From positions 17,017,577-17,081,576 of the forward strand of contig OZ007576.1 in assembly GCA_963931925.1 (NCBI GenBank): a stretch of 64,000 nucleotides of DNA, written 5' to 3'. Each line of letters begins with the position of its first letter. Positions within the stretch are counted from its first letter, which is position 1. The notes below the pieces were generated by a model that worked only from the letters and a program-made list of their open reading frames with translations, did not search any database and had not been told where the DNA came from. The DNA comes from Onchidella celtica. Lineage: Eukaryota; Mollusca; Gastropoda; Systellommatophora; Onchidiidae. Below, one piece after another: positions 24,187 to 35,740 of the stretch. The position numbers and the translations under genes are program-made.

Positions 24187-25064
24187 TTATATAACGCTGT
24201 AAGACTGTACTACTGTAACATTGTAAGATTGCAAAGCTGTAAAAATGCATGATTGTAATATTATAAAACTGCAAGACAGTAAGAATTGTAAGATTGTCAA
24301 ACTGTGCCACTGTAAGATTGTAAGATTACAAAACTGTAAGACAGTAAGAATTGGAAGATTGTCAAACTGTGACACTGTGAGACTGTAAGATTATAAAACT
24401 GTAAGGCTATAAGGATTGTAAGATTGTCAGATTGTGACACTGTAACATTGTTAGATTATAACACTGCAAGACGGTAAGAAATGTAAGATTGTCAAACTGT
24501 GACACTGTAAGATTGTAAAACTGTAAGACAGTAAGAAATGTAAGACTGTCATAGTGTGAAAATGTAAGACGTTAAGATTGTAAAATTACAAAACTTTAAG
24601 ACAGTTCAACTGTAAAATTGTAAAACTGTAAGACTGTAAGAAATGTAAGATTGTCAAACTGTGACACTGTAAGATTATAAAACTGTAAGACGGTAAGAAA
24701 TGTAAGATTGTCAGACTGTGAAAATATAAGACTTAAGATTGTAAAATTACAAAACTTTAAGACAGTTAAACTGTAAAATTGTAAAACTGTAAAACAGTAA
24801 GACAGTAAGACTGGAACGTTGTGAAAGTATAAGACTGTAAGGCTGTAAAGGATTGCAAGATTGTAAAAATGTAAGTCTATAAGATTGTAAGATTGTAAAA
24901 CTGTAAGACTATAAGATTGTAAGATTGTAAAACTGTAAGGCTGTAAAGGATTGCAAGATTGTAAAACTGTAAGACTATAAGATTGTAAGATTGTAAAACT
25001 GTAAGGCTGTAAAGGATTGCAAGATTGTAAAACTGTAAGACTATAAGATTGTAAGATTGTAAAA
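24187..25064. repeat. Short-unit satellite based on TGTAAGA(T/C)
   Basis: About 880 bp are made almost wholly of 9-10 bp variants such as ATTGTAAGACTGTAAAACTG. They are organised into higher-order units that recur near the 3' end (for example GGCTGTAAAGGATTGCAAGA at about 24840, 24927 and 25001). Confidence 0.85.
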
Positions 25065-25499
25065 AAAATGTAAAAACTACTTACTGTTGTCCTCTCTCAA
25101 CCTCAAAAACTGTGATAACAATGAACTATCATCTCCTGATGACATAGTTTATCGTTAGACATGGAATTCTCCTCATCATCCCCCCCCCCCCCCCGCCACC
25201 TCTCCTTTTTTTTTTCCTACTCCTTCCCTCCACACAAACCAGAAATGCATGTCACGGAGAAATTAACTTGTTGAACATTCACTTGAGATGACATAAATTA
25301 TTAATTATATACTCCCCCCCCCCCCCCCCAACTTTTTTCTTTTATCAAAGTCAAGGGCGCACAAACATATACATATATTAGACCAGAATCCAGAACGGCT
25401 ATAATTAGCTACGGTTAAATTACAATTTATTCATGGACATCATTTGAATATACAGCTTTTCCTTACCAGGTTTCTCCAAGGTTGGGCCCTCGGATTACA

Positions 25500-25715
25500 A
25501 TCCGGTGTGGTATCCCAGATTATCGCCCCCCAAAATCTATCCCTCCTGATATTTCAGAATATCCCCCTGATAATCTAGGATATCCTAGAATAACGGCCGG
25601 ATATTCTGGAATATTCTGGTTTATCCCCCAGGGTATTCCAGAATATCCCCCTCTATAGCAGTTTACTCCGGGGGTTAGGATAGTATGGGGGGATACTTGC
25701 CAATAGGTAAGCAGT
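25500..25715 (+). repeat. Repeat family E, copy 1 (CCGGTGTG...ACTTGCCAATAGGTAAG)
   Basis: The segment starts near CCGGTGTGGTATCCCAGATT, passes through palindromic ATTCCAGAATATCC blocks and ends GATACTTGCCAATAGGTAAG. The same succession occurs at 49117-49250. The centre is expanded and C-rich. Confidence 0.65.
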
Positions 25716-26630
25716 AAAGGAGGGGTAAAAGAAAATCTCCAAAATCGAGTGTACGTACATTGTGGATGGCTCCTTTTTTGCAAAAAGCATCACTTTCGCT
25801 TTTCAAAATTTTTAAGGAAGGCATTTGTGTGTGTGTGTGTGTGTGTGTGTTTGTGTGTGTGTGCGCGTGCCAGCTTGCGTGCATGCGCGTCGTGTGTAGT
25901 TGCTTGAAAGGGGGGGGGGAGAAAGCAAAAGGCAGACCTTCTTTGGAGGAAGGGGGGGGGGGGGAGGGGACAACAGGGAGTCTAGTGCGCAAAATAGTTG
26001 AACTCTTAGTCCAGGGGAGGGTTGAGGTGACATGCTTTTTTTTTTTTCTCTTCACGCGACACCAAGACGTGTGAGTTCAGTCAACAAATTCTCCGTACGC
26101 ACTGATTCTCTCTGTATTCTGTGGAATAAGAGAAAGAAAAATTTGTCTTTTGCGTTCTGCTCTGCCCCACTTCTCACACCACTGAGGGGCCGCGTGCACT
26201 ATCCAGTTTCGCCTGCTGCACGGCGTGCTAACGCAGATTTTTTTTGCCTGCTTGGCATAGAAATTACCGTTCTGCACGCCACGCGAAAGATTGCCTGCAT
26301 TGAACGGGTGCTTAATTTTAACATAGTGCGCGCGGGGCCTAAACCGCGTAACCCTGAGTGTCTTAACCTTTTTTTGTCCCACTCCCCACTTCAATTAAAA
26401 AAAGAAAATGTGCGCCCCACCATAATGGAACAAAGTTAGTAGACAATATAAAAAAAATTATATTATAATCATACAATAATGTAACCGTCCAGGTTACGCA
26501 TGGCCATCAAAGTCGTGCATCTATTAAGGTCGATACTTTAATCCGAGCTAATCGAGGAAACTACCAACATTAGATAACCAAACAACAGCGTATCTGTACA
26601 GTTAAGTTAAAATACAGTATGAAATTGTAA
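25716..26630. other. Gene-free stretch with simple repeats
   Basis: It holds a (GT)n tract at about 25826-25862 and G-rich runs at 25910-25975. No exon was recognised. A GC-rich patch (26160-26350) has no coding similarity that I can name. Confidence 0.4.
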
Positions 26631-26759
26631 CCGAGACACAGAATACCGAGCCGAAGGGGATGTGGTGCGAATTGTTGCATTTTTGACATTGATGATACGC
26701 GCACAAGTCGAGGGACGGAATTATGACGAGTTGATTTGTCTCGGTATCCTGTGTCTCGG
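26631..26759. mobile_element. Small foldback (inverted-repeat) element
   Basis: The arm CCGAGACACAGAATACCGAG at 26631-26650 pairs with its near-perfect complement at 26740-26759 (one mismatch), leaving an 89-bp loop. Half of one arm recurs at about 13568-13583, which suggests a dispersed family. Target duplications were not seen. Confidence 0.6.
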
Positions 26760-26984
26760 ACTGAATCATTGACTTCATAAAAAAATCCCTACACCCCATT
26801 CTGAAGTCCCATACCCCACATTGAGAAACAATGATTTAACCTCTGAACACATGAATGGGTTTCACTCAAGTAATTCACTAGTATACTTTGACAAAGGCAC
26901 ATATTTCTATAACCTCAGTATCATTGACCACAAGAAAAGGTATCCGGAGTCCTTCAGAATAAATCTCTCTCCCCGCCCCCCGCC

Positions 26985-27132
26985 CCCCCCCTTTTTTTCC
27001 CATGTCTGTGTGTGTGTTTGTGTGCCTTTACTGTCTTTCTCTTCGTCAGTATTTTTTTTTAGTCACTGTTTCTCTCTCTCTCTTTCTCTGTCTCTTTCTG
27101 TCTCTTTCTGTCTCTCTCTTTGTCTCTCTCAT

Positions 27133-27192
<60 letters not shown>

Positions 27193-27222
27193 CCCCCCCC
27201 CCTCTTTCTCTCTCTCTCGACC
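26985..27222. repeat. TC/TG/TGTC simple repeats with C runs
   Basis: C-rich sequence is followed by TG repeats, TCTTTCTG repeats, a (TGTC)n run at about 27135-27172 and TC runs. Confidence 0.9.
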
Positions 27223-27299
27223 GTTAAAAAAACAACAAAAAACACTGCCATATCTTTCTTTTTATATGTCAATATCATTAGTAATTATCAGTCTGATTG

Positions 27300-28430
27300 A
27301 TTGATGGATTGGCTGTCTGACTGACTGGTTCACTGGTCAATGCATGGTGCTCCTAATACCCTCACTTCTAGCCCTTCTTCATGCCAACATCGCACCTCCT
27401 CTATATGCCACTATAATGTAAGTACAAAAGGAAGAAAAGACTTATACATGTAATACTATTTAAAGTAGGGTAGAACACCCAGTCGTGTATGTAATATAAT
27501 AATAGATAGTATTAACACGTCACTGAAGCCATCTTACGTCTTCTTTGATCCTCTTAATATCGGCACAGCATTGCTGAGAATCCTTTACTACTCCACAAAT
27601 TGTACGCATTCAGTTCTCTATTATTAACTTTGAATTGCAATTGAATATCTTATTTAGATTCATATCGGCTCTCGTAATGTAAATGAAAAACGGTATCGCA
27701 AATATCGACAAAGTTTCAGACATCCAGTTTTCAGGGTTTTAGTAGTCAAAGGGTTAACTGAACTTGGGGGTGACAACTGACAAAGGTAAATAAACGGGTT
27801 CGAGTTTACCATATCAAATATGAAAAACATTCAATTCACATTTCGGGAGACAAAGAAATCGGGGTATGTTGAGCTCAAACAAATATCCTGTGTTTTGCCG
27901 TGAGTTTTGTCTTTACAATGGCCGAAATACCCGAGCCATGAGAACTGTGTTCACCATGACGTCATAGCCTGGCATAGAATCGGCGCGCGCCATTGTGAAT
28001 TCCTATTTCACGCATTCTGACATTAGCAAACCCAGAGTAGACATTTGAAACAAGCAGAGAAACAAAACCACAGAGCTAAACAATAGCTGTCTACAGAGAT
28101 CTGTGATCAGACAGAGTTATAGAATGGTGGTGTATAATATATCTGCATGAGCTCCAACGTAGGTCTACTCATTTGCACATTCGATTTACGAATTTGGAAC
28201 AAGCGGCCAAGCAGAACAGACAGTGAGTGTCATAATACAATGAAAAAAATAAACGACTGGTCTGCTAACAGGGACAAAAAGAACAAAAACAGAATCAACA
28301 CTTACAAAAACCGCTTTTCAAGGTAAGTCTTGTTTAATTTCATAAATTTCCAACTTGGTGACCCTTTCTCGTGATATAATGGTGAAATATCATAAGCACC
28401 AGAGCCTGCCTCGCACAATTTGGAAACTTT
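27300..28430. other. Gene-free stretch
   Basis: No exon, RNA gene or bounded element was recognised. Confidence 0.4.
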
Positions 28431-28439
28431 TGCTTGTTT

Positions 28440-28545
28440 TAAGAAAAGTAGTGAAACAACTTGATAAGTGCCTCTTTTACATATTAAAAGGTCTCCATCT
28501 TTCCAGAAAATGAAGATAAACAAACAAGAACTAAGGTCACGAAAT
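28440..28545 (+). repeat. Repeat family D, partial copy
   Basis: GATAAGTGCCTCTTT, AAAAGGTCTCCATCTTTCCA and AAGATAAACAAACAAGAACT match 20335-20470 and 40245-40395. Confidence 0.55.
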
Positions 28546-28680
28546 GTTGGCCGCCATTGAAAACTGTTCATTAAGAGTTTTTGTTTTAAGCTTCTGTGAA
28601 TTTTGTCCGAAATATTTTGTGTTAATGAACTCCCCCCCCCCTCCCCCCCCCCCCTCCCCCACGCCCCCCTCTGAACTCAC

Positions 28681-28764
28681 TTTGCAGTATCCGCATTGTT
28701 TACCAACCTCTTTCCCGTTTGCGTCTATTAGGGGGTTGCAGATCCTTTCAAAATCGTAGGCCAC
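28681..28764 (-). CDS. Candidate N-terminal exon of the sulfotransferase gene
   Basis: A minus-strand frame reads FERICNPLIDANGKEVGKQC and ends in TGC AAA before the donor-like GTGAGT. The phase (0) and strand fit a join to the exon at 20608. Invertebrate SULTs often start with a similar VIDANGK-like stretch. No in-frame ATG is visible, so this may be a chance frame or a paralogue fragment. Confidence 0.22.
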
Positions 28765-28825
28765 AATGGCAATCGGGGAAAGAGTAGGCTACCCACATTA
28801 TGAGTGGAAGGTCTTCCGCCCGTCC

Positions 28826-28945
28826 GCGCCAGTCCATAAAACACAACTACCCCAGCCTCTTTTCGCCTGATTAGTCAATCTGACTACCTCCCATTGATAC
28901 AAACTGACTAGACCCTCACGCCACCAGGTCCATCTGACCATTCCA
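28826..28945 (-). repeat. Inverted copy of the 6110-6240 repeat
   Basis: CCCCAGCCTCTTTTCGCCTG, ATTAGTCAATCTGACTACC and CCCATTGATACAAACTGACT are reverse-complement matches to 6110-6240. Confidence 0.6.
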
Positions 28946-29099
28946 ATGCAGGTTGTTTAAGCTTATATTTTAATCATATTATGTTTAACTTTTTGGTAAG
29001 TTGCCCGGACGGGGGGAAGACCTCCCTTATGAGTTACACAATTTTAGTCTGCCACATATTTCATGTTCTGAGTGTTAATCGCTAAGCCGCGCATTTACT

Positions 29100-29225
29100 A
29101 TGAAAACATCTATCTGGAGGACTAACTCGCTAGGGTGCAGCGCCCCTGCGACCACACACTCATAGACACTCCTCAAGTCGTGTCCATGTGGTATCCTTAT
29201 TGTGTGACTCAAATGGAACGCTCCC
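29100..29225 (+). mobile_element. Probable LINE fragment (upstream of endonuclease)
   Basis: ATCTGGAGGACTAACTCGC, CACACACTCATAGACACTCC and CTCAAATGGAAC align in order with 51715-51815. There the frame leads into a QWN motif typical of the start of LINE endonucleases. Both copies are short and broken. Confidence 0.35.
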
Positions 29226-29689
29226 CTCCCCCTCCCCCCTTATTTTGTGGTAAAGCCTCCCCAGACCCTCGACACACATGCCCTTTGACTCTTTATCAAT
29301 AGTCTATCAAAGCCCCCCTCCCACCATTCCCTTTTACCTCCACTAGGTGGGAGTTGTTTTTTTTTGGGGGGGGGGGGGGGATTAGGTCCAGGCCAACTGC
29401 CACCCCCACCCCCCCCCCTCAACTTGTTGTGCCTGGATCTAGGTTGGTGAGATCAGTGAAGATCTCCCAGCCAGTGCTGTCTGGAGAACCGGAGAATCAA
29501 GAACTGTTAAGGTGAGAATTTTAGGCTAAGAACACAGTTGAAGCGTACGACAAAGTTGTAAAATGCTGCTTACGATATGAAATCTTAGCTGTGATCAGTA
29601 AAGCCGTATTTTCATACGTATGGAAACGGAAACAGAAACGTCAAGAATCCATTAAATAGTAAAAAAGAGAGGGAAAAAAAGGTATAACC

Positions 29690-29985
29690 CGGGTAAGGCC
29701 GGGTTAGGGATAGGTATAGGATTAGCGATAAAGACGTAGGGATAAGGCTGGGGTTAGGTGTAGGTTTATTATTAGAGATAAGTACAGGATCAGGGATATG
29801 TTTAAGATTAGGGATAAGGACAGGTTTAGGAATAGGTTTAGGGTTAGGGATAGGTTTAGGGTTAGGGATAGGTTTATGTTTAGGGTTAGGCACATAATTA
29901 GGGTTAGGCATAAGGTCAGGGTTAGTAATGGGTTTTAGGGTTAGGGATAAGTACGGGGTAAGGAATATGTTTAAGATTAGGGATA
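29690..29985. repeat. Interstitial telomere-like TTAGGG-derived tract 1
   Basis: The G-rich strand (plus) has many TTAGGG and GGGTTAGGGATAGG units, with interspersed variants such as GGATAGGTTTAGG. Repeats are degenerate, so it is an internal tract and not a chromosome end. Confidence 0.75.
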
Positions 29986-30081
29986 GAGTGGTTTTGACCG
30001 TATGGTGTGGACGTACGGAACTCTTTCATAAATCACGCCACAAAGAGACATTTTTTATGCATCCTGCAAAATTTCGTTTAT

Positions 30082-30785
30082 CCCCATACCCCAATCCACC
30101 CCACCCCCACCCTCATGCCCCAATCCACCCCACCCCCACACCCCAATCTACTCCACTCCACCCTCACACCCCAATCTACTCCACTCCACCCGCATACCCC
30201 AATCCATCCCACCCCCACACCCCAATCTACTCCCCTCCACCCGCATACCCCAATCCATCCCACCCCCACACCCCAATCTATTCCACTCCACCCGCATACC
30301 CCAATCCATCCCACCCCCACACCCCAATCTACTCTCCTCCACCCGCATACCCCAATCCATCCCACCCCCACCCGCATACCCCAATCCATCCCACCCCCAC
30401 CCGCATACCCCAATCCATCCCACCCCCACCCGCATACCCCAATCCATCCCACCTCCACCCGCATACCCCAATCCATCCCACCCCACCCGCATACCCCAAT
30501 CCTTCCCACCCCACCCGCATACCCCAATCCTTCCCACCCCACCCGCATACCCCAATCCATCCCACCCCACCCGCATACCCCAATCCTTCCCACCCCACCC
30601 GCATACCCCAATCCTTCCCACCCCACCCGCATACCCCAATCCATCCCACCCCACCCGCATACCCCAATCCTTCCCACCCCACCCGTATCCCCCAATCCTT
30701 CCCACCCCACCCGCATACCCCAATCCTTCCCACCCCACCCGCATACCCCAATCCTTCCCACCCCACCCGTATCCCCCAATCCATC
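30082..30785. repeat. C-rich minisatellite, ~27-bp unit
   Basis: The unit is close to CCCGCATACCCCAATCC plus (A/T)TCCCACCCCA, repeated more than 20 times, with longer variants at the 5' side. All six frames are open for long stretches because the unit length is about a multiple of three and lacks stops. These are not genes. Confidence 0.92.
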
Positions 30786-30906
30786 CCACCCCCCAATCTA
30801 CCCCCTCCTCCCACCCCATAACCCAATTCACTCCCCCACACCCCACCTCCGCCCCCATCCCACACCTCCCACCAATTCCCCCCCCCCCCCAGGCAAAAAT
30901 TTATAG

Positions 30907-32338
30907 AGCAACCTCAACCAAATTAAACCTGTCTTTCGAATTCCTCTCCCCCCCACACCCCTCACAGAAAAACACATGGATACCCGTGCTTCCTCCCTAC
31001 TCATGATGTGTTGTTCAACTTGTGCATGCTGATAGTCTTCTCACCACCTCTCGACCACCTGAACCAACGGGGCAGGTTGAGTCTGGAAATCAAGGCCCAC
31101 ACCCACGGGGAATTGGGGTGGGGCAGGCAGGGGGCAGAGAGTCAAAGGGTGTCGGGTATCATGGTGGGGTGTGTGTAACATGATGTACATTGCATGAGCT
31201 TCAGTGAGATGTCTCGGGTTCTTTCAGAACTGGACTTGGGGCTTTGCCGAGTCTTGTTCAGCTCGGAATTAAGATTTGTCATGTCCTTGAATGTGTTTGT
31301 CCATCGCTAAGGTTTGGGTTCGTTTAGAAATTCGTGCCCTCATACTTCTGAAATGTTATGGAAAACTAAGTTAAAAAATGGCAAAAAAAAAAGAAAAAAA
31401 AGTTGTATGTAGCAAAGCTTCACGTAAGAAATACCCACAGGATAAGAAAAAAAAAAAGGCTGTTGTTACAAGTACGTACGCACCCAAAGAGTTTTGCCCT
31501 AGGGGCGCCGATGAATACGCACCTATCCCTAACTCCGTCCTTATCCTCTACCCTTAATCTTATCAAATCCCTAACCCTGTCCCTTACCCTTCCAATCAAA
31601 TAAAAAAAAGAGGAAAACAAAAAGAAAATTTGAAAGAATAATTAAGGCTGTTGTCAAGGAGTATTTCGGGAGGAGCTCTCTACCTCTGGAGTAAAAAAAA
31701 AAAGGGCTTAAAATGCAGCGCAAAAGGAAACAAACAAAAAACTCGGGGGACGTACGTACATCATTTTAAAAATCGCCAAGAAAAATGGAAGACAAAAAAA
31801 AAAAATCAATATTTCAGTTAAACACGTTCTTCAGGAAGGAAAACAACAAAAATTAGTTAAAAAATGGAAAAATTGAACAGATAGAATAATCGAACAATAG
31901 AATTAGAAAAAAAAATGTGGAAAATGAGATATTTGTAGAATATTAAATCAACACGATGATTTATCTGCGAGTACTGACTTGTATTTCCGCAGTGCAGCAC
32001 ATCAGCCAATGAGTGGAGGCTCGAAGTGACGCATTTCTGCTGCCTTTTTAATATCTCGAAAACTGTTTGTTGTAATCACAAAGCCGTATAGGGAAAATAC
32101 TGATTTGTATTCTGGATGGCAAATCCATCAGCAACTTGATTTCTTTCAAGCGGGCGAATTTCGTTGATCATTTTCTAAAATATAACACAAAAACGGCCAT
32201 GGTTTGTTCTTTTGCAGTGTGAGATTTTCCATGACCTTAAGAGTTTCTGAATGGTAAATCCCTAAGCAACGTGAATTTCTTCAAAGCGGCGATTTTCGAT
32301 GATCATTTTCTAAAATATTACCAAAAATTGCTCTGGAA
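30907..32338. other. Gene-free stretch
   Basis: No exon was recognised. It contains A-rich runs and a degraded TTACCCTT-type patch near 31520-31590, which is the C-rich orientation of the telomere-like family. Confidence 0.4.
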
Positions 32339-32645
32339 CAGCGGTTCTCAACGAAGATGATATCGTCCCCCCCCCCCCCCCGGGAGCGATTTTGATCTCC
32401 AGGGGGGCGAAAACAGAGAAAAGGGCGTCATGGGGGCGAAAACAATGAATGGAGACGTTGTGGGGGCAAATACGGGGGCAGCCACTGAGTTGTTCAACAG
32501 CACATGTCGACATGATAGAGGTCACACTGTGCCAGGAAAAAGCAAGACGATAGACAGAAAAGAACGATATGAAACAGAACTCTTGAAAACCAGTAATCAA
32601 CATGCCAACTTCCAAAATATTCAGTCAAGAGTTCCAAAGTTATAA
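32339..32645 (+). mobile_element. hAT-like nonautonomous element, 5' end
   Basis: CAGCGGTTCTCAACG matches the classic hAT terminal inverted repeat (CAGNGGTTCTCAA). It is followed by a C15 run and GGGGGCGAAAACA-type sequence. A segment with GGAAAAAGCAAGACGATAGA also occurs near 42762. I did not find the matching 3' end, so the element is truncated or its end is mutated. Confidence 0.5.
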
Positions 32646-33283
32646 CTTTCGGAAGAAGGGCACAGATTTCTGAACGAACGAAAGTAGGCTTCCGACAAAA
32701 TAGTTCGTACGTTCATACGGGAGGGAGGATTTTTTTTTGGGGGGGGGGGGGGGAGATTTTGACTTTGGGTTTTGCAGGGCTTCAGTTCGATAACAGCCAC
32801 CAGTATACTCCTACTCCTAGATCGGGGTTCCCTTTAATTCTTTAGAAATACGATCGTGCAATTTTTTTTTCATATTGCATTGCACCCTCTCTTTTTGCTC
32901 CCTTGTGTGGGCGGAGCTGAGTTAAGCGCAGGAGTACAAATTAAGTTTGACTACGTCTTTATGTGAGGGGGCGAATCATTAACAAGAGTACTTGCAATGC
33001 TTTGTTGAAGTTTTCTAAATGTAATCTAAGTAGTGTCAGTTTAGTCCTTAAAAAAATGTATTTGCTTTTAATTCAAAGAATTATTATCAAACTGTAAAGT
33101 AGAATAAAAGGAATTCGGCATTAAATTGGCAAATATTTTGCTAGTAAATTCAATAATCCCCTTGAGATATCCCCCATGCGTGGTTCCTTTACAAGAAGTC
33201 TCGCCGTTGGGACATGAGAGACGCGAAATAGCACAGGGTTGGGGGGGGGGGGTGGGTCTATTTAATTTAAACTTTAATGAACA

Positions 33284-33510
33284 TATTTGAGTTTGAATTT
33301 GGGTTTTAAGGTGTGTCGGCGCAACAACGGCCATTTGGCGCCTGTCACTGTCAGTTTGGGTACGTCATTTATGTTTGGTATTCAGAGCTTCTGAATTTGG
33401 CAAATAGAATCAAATATTTCAGTTTGAATTTTACCACGTTGGTAAAATTCTCACAATTTGTTTTGTATGGATCTGAAAAGAGTTTTGTAACTGAGTATAA
33501 CTGTTTTATA
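33284..33510 (+). repeat. Interspersed repeat family C, copy 2 (partial)
   Basis: GAGTTTGAATTTGGGTTTTA, CAACAACGGCCATTTGGCGC and TTGGTATTCAGAGC match the family at 14448 and 42160. The copy loses similarity near 33510. Confidence 0.6.
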
Positions 33511-33859
33511 ATTGGAAATGTCTGAAAAGGAGTGAGAGACTGGGCATAATGTTAAATTCAATACATTCAAATTTTGTTACAGAGAGCAGTAGGACACTGA
33601 GCCACCCCCAGACGTCGGCTTACTTGGACGTTAAAATCCAGGGACATTTTTGTTATTCATATGGACTCGCGAGGCGTTTTCCGCTAACTCGTTCACTGAC
33701 GTAGACGATAGAGAAACGAAATTTTAAAGAATAATAGTTCATCTTACACTGGATTTTGAAAGAATGTTTTTTTTTCTGAAATAAAAAGTTTCCCGTAGAG
33801 TGTATGATTGATGTCAACTTTTTAGGCCACAAGAAGTAGACCCAGGACGGGTAGGTAGC

Positions 33860-34030
33860 ATTCTAATCCCTGAACAACGGTACAGTTAGCCACTGGCAGA
33901 CATGAAGTGCACACCATAATTTCCTATATTTTCTCAGAAAATCCGGGAAGACCCTATCATGCGAAGCCTGGTCAGACACAAGTCGATTTCTGCCTGTGCC
34001 ATTATTTCTTGGGGTGTACATTTTGCTGGC
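33860..34030 (-). repeat. Repeat shared with 60785-60930
   Basis: The reverse complement carries CTGACCAGGCTTCGCATGAT, AGGGTCTTCCCGGATTTTCT and GTGCACTTCATGTCTGCCAG. These parallel CTGACCAGGTTTAGCATAAT and following sequence near 60815-60900. One frame is open for 94 codons, but I recognise no domain. It could be a decayed transposase tail. Confidence 0.45.
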
Positions 34031-34435
34031 AGCAACTGGCTGTGACGTTGTGCCATTAGGTAGTGACATATTGCTGTTCACTACAAGCTCCTCACACATG
34101 GGCACCATAGGAGGGCGGATCAGAATTGTTGGGAGATCATAGACCAATGTTCATAAATTAGAAAGTGTTTCACATACAGAAAAACTTCAATGACAATTGT
34201 TATTGTTCCTAAGGGTTTTCTTATGGCAATAAAATTCTTTCGTATTTTATAAGAATATCCGTGGAACTTTTGTGCATTTTAGAATAAGCCGTGGCTACAT
34301 TCTGTCAATTCTAAAAGTGTGTTTTCAGGCGTTTCTGAAAAGTGTTACATGTTGTGTTGAGTTTTCTTATAATTAAGCTGTCCAGACGTGTAGGCTGTGG
34401 GTGCGAATATGTCCGTTCTGTTCTTGTAGATCACG

Positions 34436-34515
34436 GTGCAGTGCTGTGCTGTGCTGTGCTGTGCTGTGCTGTGCTGTGCTGTGCTGTGCTGTGCTGTGCT
34501 GTGCTGTGCTGTGCT
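34436..34515. repeat. (GTGCT)n pentanucleotide repeat, ~16 units
   Basis: An almost pure GTGCT array. The A/V/L/C and Q/H/S/T open frames on both strands follow from the repeat. Confidence 0.95.
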
Positions 34516-34689
34516 GGCTGTTGACCTGCACAATATAGTAAACCATCCCTACTTTGCGCGGCTGAATTACCAATTGGTCGCCGAAGTTTGAGAAAAGTTG
34601 TGCAGGCAATTTGGGAGACAATTAGGACCAAAGTCCTTACAGTGAGGCCCTAGAGAAACGAAGAACGATCATGACCAAAGTGTACTTAT

Positions 34690-35740
34690 GACACTGGTCC
34701 TGTCAGCAGAAAGAATGCACAGCAGCCTTGCTCTGTACGTCTGGGTTCTGCTCGTTCGTCGGGGTGGGAGAGAATGCTGTGCGCTTATAAACCAGGGCTA
34801 AACAAGGTACCAGGTACATGTGATAAGATGTTCCCACTCACAGAGACAGCTAGCTAAACCAAAACGCACAAAGGTCTACAATCTACACCTCTGGGCTCCG
34901 CTCCGTTACTCGGGGTAGGAAGAACGCTATGCCTTTATAAACCCTGACCGAACAATGTACCAGCTATTAATGTAATATGATTTTCGCACTCACAGGCAGG
35001 GACGTCCAAAATGCACACAAAGGTTTCATACTCCGTATTGCTGAGCCCTGCTCAGTAGTCGGGCCCACAGACTAATAAAATACACAGACTGGATGAGCCC
35101 ATTGTGTGACGTCACAAAACAGCGAAAGGTCATGAACCATCCGCCACATTAGGTTTACGGTTGCGACCGACGCTTCAGCATAGCTACAATGCAGCGGTCG
35201 TTAAAAGTCCAGACGGTCATCATTTATAACAATATAAAAAAAGGCAGCTGTAGACAATAAAATGAAAGGATAGGCAAGATAATGCATTATTAATACATGT
35301 ACCACCAATCTTGACAAATAAAAAGAAATTTCTACTGCAGATAGAACTAGAATCGGAATTTCCCGAGCGGCGGCCACGTTGGTTATACGGCCGCATCTCA
35401 TTAACTGCACTTATAAACCACGACTAAACAACGTACCAGCTACGTGTAACAACATGATTTTCCCACTCAATCAGCTGAGGCAAAACGCACAAAGTTCCAC
35501 ATTCTGTATTTCTGGGCTCTTCTTGAGTAGGCATGGTGAGAGGAAAGAACTACATGCAGATAATATTTTCCCCCTCACATAGAGTCGGCAAATCTAAAAT
35601 GCACAAAGTCCACATTTTCTCTTGCTGGGCTCTCGTCTGGCAGTCGGGATGAGGGTGTAAAAAAGCCATAACTAAACAGTGTAGCAGCCAAATGTACCAT
35701 GATATTTCCATTCACAGATAAATTCAAAATGCACACAGGT
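34690..35740. repeat. Diverged tandem array, ~130-150-bp unit, interrupted
   Basis: Blocks of the type CTGGGCTCNGCTCNGTNGTCGG, TTTATAAACC, ACAANGTACCAG, GATNTTCCCACTCACA and AATGCACAAAG recur in order at least five times. About 350 bp of unrelated sequence (about 35055-35400) interrupts the array. Divergence between units is high. Confidence 0.65.

Noticed and set aside
24187-25064. Possible CRISPR-like spaced repeats
   Set aside because: Units are 9-10 bp, contiguous and without unique spacers. The genome is eukaryotic, and it is a satellite.
29928-30906. Open frames of about 300 codons (P/H/T/I-rich and G/W/V-rich)
   Set aside because: Several frames are open on both strands because the 27-bp unit has no stops. 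There is no start context or conserved domain.
34342-34631. Frames rich in AVLCC and TAQHS
   Set aside because: They are translations of the GTGCT pentanucleotide array.
35201-35410. Minus-strand 69-codon frame with GC-rich start containing NVAAAREIP
   Set aside because: It looked like a first exon, but there is no following exon, no recognised domain, and it lies in an insertion within a tandem array.
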